Positions 4,517-5,854 of a stretch of DNA of 5,854 bases are shown in pieces. Position 1 is the first letter of the stretch. Each line of letters begins with the position of its first letter. The stretch comes from Clostridiales bacterium (lineage in GTDB: Bacteria; Bacillota; Clostridia; Peptostreptococcales; Anaerovoracaceae): positions 1 to 5,854 of the forward strand of contig JAAYYX010000079.1 in NCBI GenBank assembly GCA_012515135.1. Reading direction: 5' to 3'. Below the pieces are notes generated by a model, which worked only from the letters and a program-made list of their open reading frames with translations, was not told where the DNA came from and did no database searches. Both the position numbers and the translations under genes were made by a program.

Positions 4517-5596
4517 ATGAAAGATAGTTCGCTGCTGAAATCATTATATAACCTGGATAATGCTTTTGGGGTTTCGGGAGAAGAGACCGAAGTAGCCGGT
4601 GTCCTTTTCAAAGAAATGGAAGGTCTTTATGATGAACATTTTGAAGACGCCATGGGCAACCAGTATTTTGTAAGATACGGCAAAGACAAAGAAAGAAAGA
4701 TACTTTTTTCGGCCCATATGGATGAGATAGGTTTTATAATCAACTATATCGAGGATAACGGGCTCATAAGGTTTCTGCCTGTGGGATATCACGATGACAG
4801 AAACGCAGTCAATCAGGATATGATCGTAATGACAGACAGCGGCAAAAAAGTCATGGGTGTTACCGGCGCCAAACCTGCCCATATAATGACTGCCGAAGAC
4901 CATGAAAAAGTCCAGAAGATCGAAGATCTTTTCCTGGATGTGGGGACCACCAGCCGGGAAGAGACCCTTGCTCTGGGCATCAATATGGGTGATTATATAG
5001 GATTTGCAAGAGAAGGCTATGTACTGAACGGCGGGAAATACTATACAGGAAAAGCTGTGGATGACAGATCCGCATGTGCAGTCATGGTCGAAGTGTTAAA
5101 GCGCCTTAAAGGAGAAGACATAGGCCCCACAGTGGTAATGGTGGGTTCTGTGCAGGAAGAAGTGGGCTTAAGAGCGGGCGTACCTATTATGAACAACATA
5201 GATCCCGAAGTGATGATAGCGCTGGATGTTACTCTTACAGGCGATACACCGGGAGTCCCCATTGAGAAATGTTCTCAGAAAATGGGTGATGGTCCGGGAG
5301 TGAAATATTATGACTGGGATCCCGACAGAGCCATGGGCAACAATGTCAGCAGAAAAGTAACAAGGGCAATAATAAAAACGGCGGAAAAACACGGAATACC
5401 CTTCCAGAGAGAAGTCTTCATAGGAGGCGGAACAGATGCATGGCAGGCACCTATGGTGGGCAAAGGATATCTTGCGGGCGGGATATGCATCCCCCAGAGA
5501 TACATGCATACTGCTGTAGGAACTATCCATATGGACGATCTGGAAAATACGGTAAAACTTACAGAGCATTTTATAAGAGACTATAAAGGACTGTAA
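4517..5596 (+). CDS. M42-family metallo-aminopeptidase / deblocking aminopeptidase (FrvX-YsdC-like)
   Basis: The 359-residue length is normal for M42, the family of cytosolic, usually oligomeric (TET-type) di-metal aminopeptidases that trim short peptides. Visible ligands and catalytic residues, in family order, are H67 and D69 in SAHMDEIG (65-72), D182 in KAVDDRS (179-185), the E214-E215 pair in VQEEVGLR (212-219), D237 in MIALDVTL (233-240) and H331 in PQRYMHTAVG (326-335). FIGGGTDAW (301-309) is the usual glycine-rich loop. A full set of metal ligands suggests an active enzyme. Small departures are A186 after DDRS, where Gly is usual, and LRAG where LRGA is usual. There is no signal peptide. 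The gene is last in the gntR-transporter-peptidase unit and is closed by the terminator at 5620-5646. Its likely job is to cleave an imported peptide or N-blocked amino acid, but general peptide turnover is possible. Some M42 proteins are annotated as glucanases, a historical label not supported here. Confidence 0.9.
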   Translation: MKDSSLLKSLYNLDNAFGVSGEETEVAGVLFKEMEGLYDEHFEDAMGNQYFVRYGKDKERKILFSAHMDEIGFIINYIEDNGLIRFLPVGYHDDRNAVNQDMIVMTDSGKKVMGVTGAKPAHIMTAEDHEKVQKIEDLFLDVGTTSREETLALGINMGDYIGFAREGYVLNGGKYYTGKAVDDRSACAVMVEVLKRLKGEDIGPTVVMVGSVQEEVGLRAGVPIMNNIDPEVMIALDVTLTGDTPGVPIEKCSQKMGDGPGVKYYDWDPDRAMGNNVSRKVTRAIIKTAEKHGIPFQREVFIGGGTDAWQAPMVGKGYLAGGICIPQRYMHTAVGTIHMDDLENTVKLTEHFIRDYKGL

Positions 5597-5619
5597 GAAA
5601 CAGAAAAATATCAATAAAC

Positions 5620-5646
5620 AAAGGCCTCCTTTACAAGGAGGCCTTT
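5620..5646 (+). terminator. Rho-independent terminator after the M42 gene
   Basis: A 12-bp perfect stem has the left arm 5620-5631 and the right arm 5635-5646, with core GGCCTCC/GGAGGCC and a 3-nt TAC loop. The stem is very stable. The + strand tail after it is only moderately U-rich (TTTATAAATATT). On the minus strand the tail is also T-rich (TTTGTTTATTG), so it may work in both directions. It closes the regulator-transporter-peptidase unit and insulates it from mrp. Confidence 0.85.
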
Positions 5647-5653
5647 ATAAATA

Positions 5654-5682
5654 TTGAAAAAAACCCCGCAGGGCTTTATAAT
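5654..5682 (+). promoter_or_regulatory. Sigma-70 promoter of the mrp-like gene
   Basis: The -35 TTGAAA (5654-5659) is followed by a 17-bp spacer and a perfect -10 TATAAT (5677-5682). The start site is expected near 5689, giving a leader of about 32 nt. The promoter begins 8 bp after the terminator stem. A second TATAAT at 5688-5693 has no matching -35. The spacer holds a short CCC-GCA-GGG dyad. Confidence 0.75.
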
Positions 5683-5720
5683 CAATGTATAATATTTTTT
5701 ACAGGAAACGGAGACAATAA

Positions 5721-5854
5721 ATGAGCAAAGAATGTACACATGAATGTTCATCCTGCAGCAGTGACTGCAGCGAAAGAACAAAGGAGCAGACAGATTTCAG
5801 AGAGAAATCCCATGAACTTTCAAACATAAAAAATGTGATAGCAGTTGTAAGCGG
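5721..5854 (+). CDS. Mrp/NBP35-family (ApbC-like) Fe-S cluster carrier ATPase, N-terminal part only
   Basis: The gene runs off the window after 44 codons. The visible start carries MSKECTHECSSCSSDCSER, whose cysteines C5, C9, C12 and C16 are spaced C-x3-C-x2-C-x3-C. A hydrophilic stretch follows, then LSNIKNVIAVVSG, the beta strand that leads into the Walker A loop (normally SGKGGVGKS) of Mrp/NBP35 P-loop ATPases; the loop itself lies just beyond the edge. Clostridial Mrp proteins often carry such an N-terminal cysteine cluster, thought to hold an Fe-S cluster. The family delivers [4Fe-4S] clusters to apo-proteins in the cytosol. GGAG at 5710-5713 is the ribosome site, 7 nt before the ATG. 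The gene has its own promoter and is separated from the upstream unit by a terminator, so it is probably not part of that cassette. Confidence 0.85.
   Translation, partial: MSKECTHECSSCSSDCSERTKEQTDFREKSHELSNIKNVIAVVS

Noticed and set aside
5688..5693. Second TATAAT as an alternative -10 for mrp
   Set aside because: No acceptable -35 lies 16-18 bp upstream, whereas the TATAAT at 5677 pairs with TTGAAA at 17 bp.
1..5854. CRISPR array, tRNA/rRNA, insertion sequence, phage or toxin-antitoxin module
   Set aside because: No regularly spaced repeats, cloverleaf-like segment, transposase or terminal inverted repeats were seen. Almost all of the window is explained by seven recognisable genes and short regulatory gaps.

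Overview
The window looks like chromosomal DNA from an anaerobic member of the Clostridia (Bacillota). The base composition is moderate. Shine-Dalgarno sequences are strong (AGGAGG type), promoters are sigma-70 type, and AGA/AGG and ATA codons are frequent. The gene content also fits: a separate FchA-type cyclohydrolase next to folD, a UPF0597/CyuA-type cysteine desulfidase, an NhaC-type Na+ antiporter, an M42 metallopeptidase and a four-cysteine Mrp/NBP35 protein. The lineage call is an inference from gene families; no rRNA is present to confirm it.

Layout. (1) Positions 1-1003, + strand: the last 42 codons of a gene that looks like fchA (methenyl-THF cyclohydrolase), then folD four bases later. 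Together they form a one-carbon (folate) unit. (2) Positions 969-2294, - strand: a UPF0597/CyuA-family iron-sulfur lyase that converges on folD and overlaps its 3' end by 35 bp. (3) Positions 2295-2414: a compact divergent promoter region with two well-formed sigma-70 promoters back to back and a perfect 13-bp dyad over the -10 of the lyase promoter. (4) Positions 2415-5596, + strand: gntR (FadR/FCD type), an NhaC-family transporter and an M42 peptidase. The transporter appears to have a second promoter of its own, overlapped by a 25-bp hyphenated dyad. (5) Positions 5620-5646: a strong terminator hairpin. (6) Positions 5654-5854: a promoter and the start of an Mrp/NBP35 Fe-S carrier gene, cut off by the window just before its Walker A motif.

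How the genes may work together. FchA and FolD interconvert methenyl-, methylene- and formyl-THF. FolD has lost the catalytic lysine and the glutamine that the bifunctional enzymes use, which fits a division of labour in which FchA supplies the cyclohydrolase step. The lyase, regulator, transporter and peptidase look like a small inducible cassette. The transporter would import (or exchange) an amino acid or small peptide, the M42 enzyme would hydrolyse it, and the lyase would deaminate cysteine or serine to pyruvate, all under the FCD regulator encoded between them. The substrate cannot be read from the sequence.

I found no mobile element, CRISPR array, tRNA, rRNA or phage feature. Nothing here amounts to a clearly new system. 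The points most worth following are the divergent FolD active site, the C-terminal cysteine of the lyase and the two dyad-promoter arrangements.
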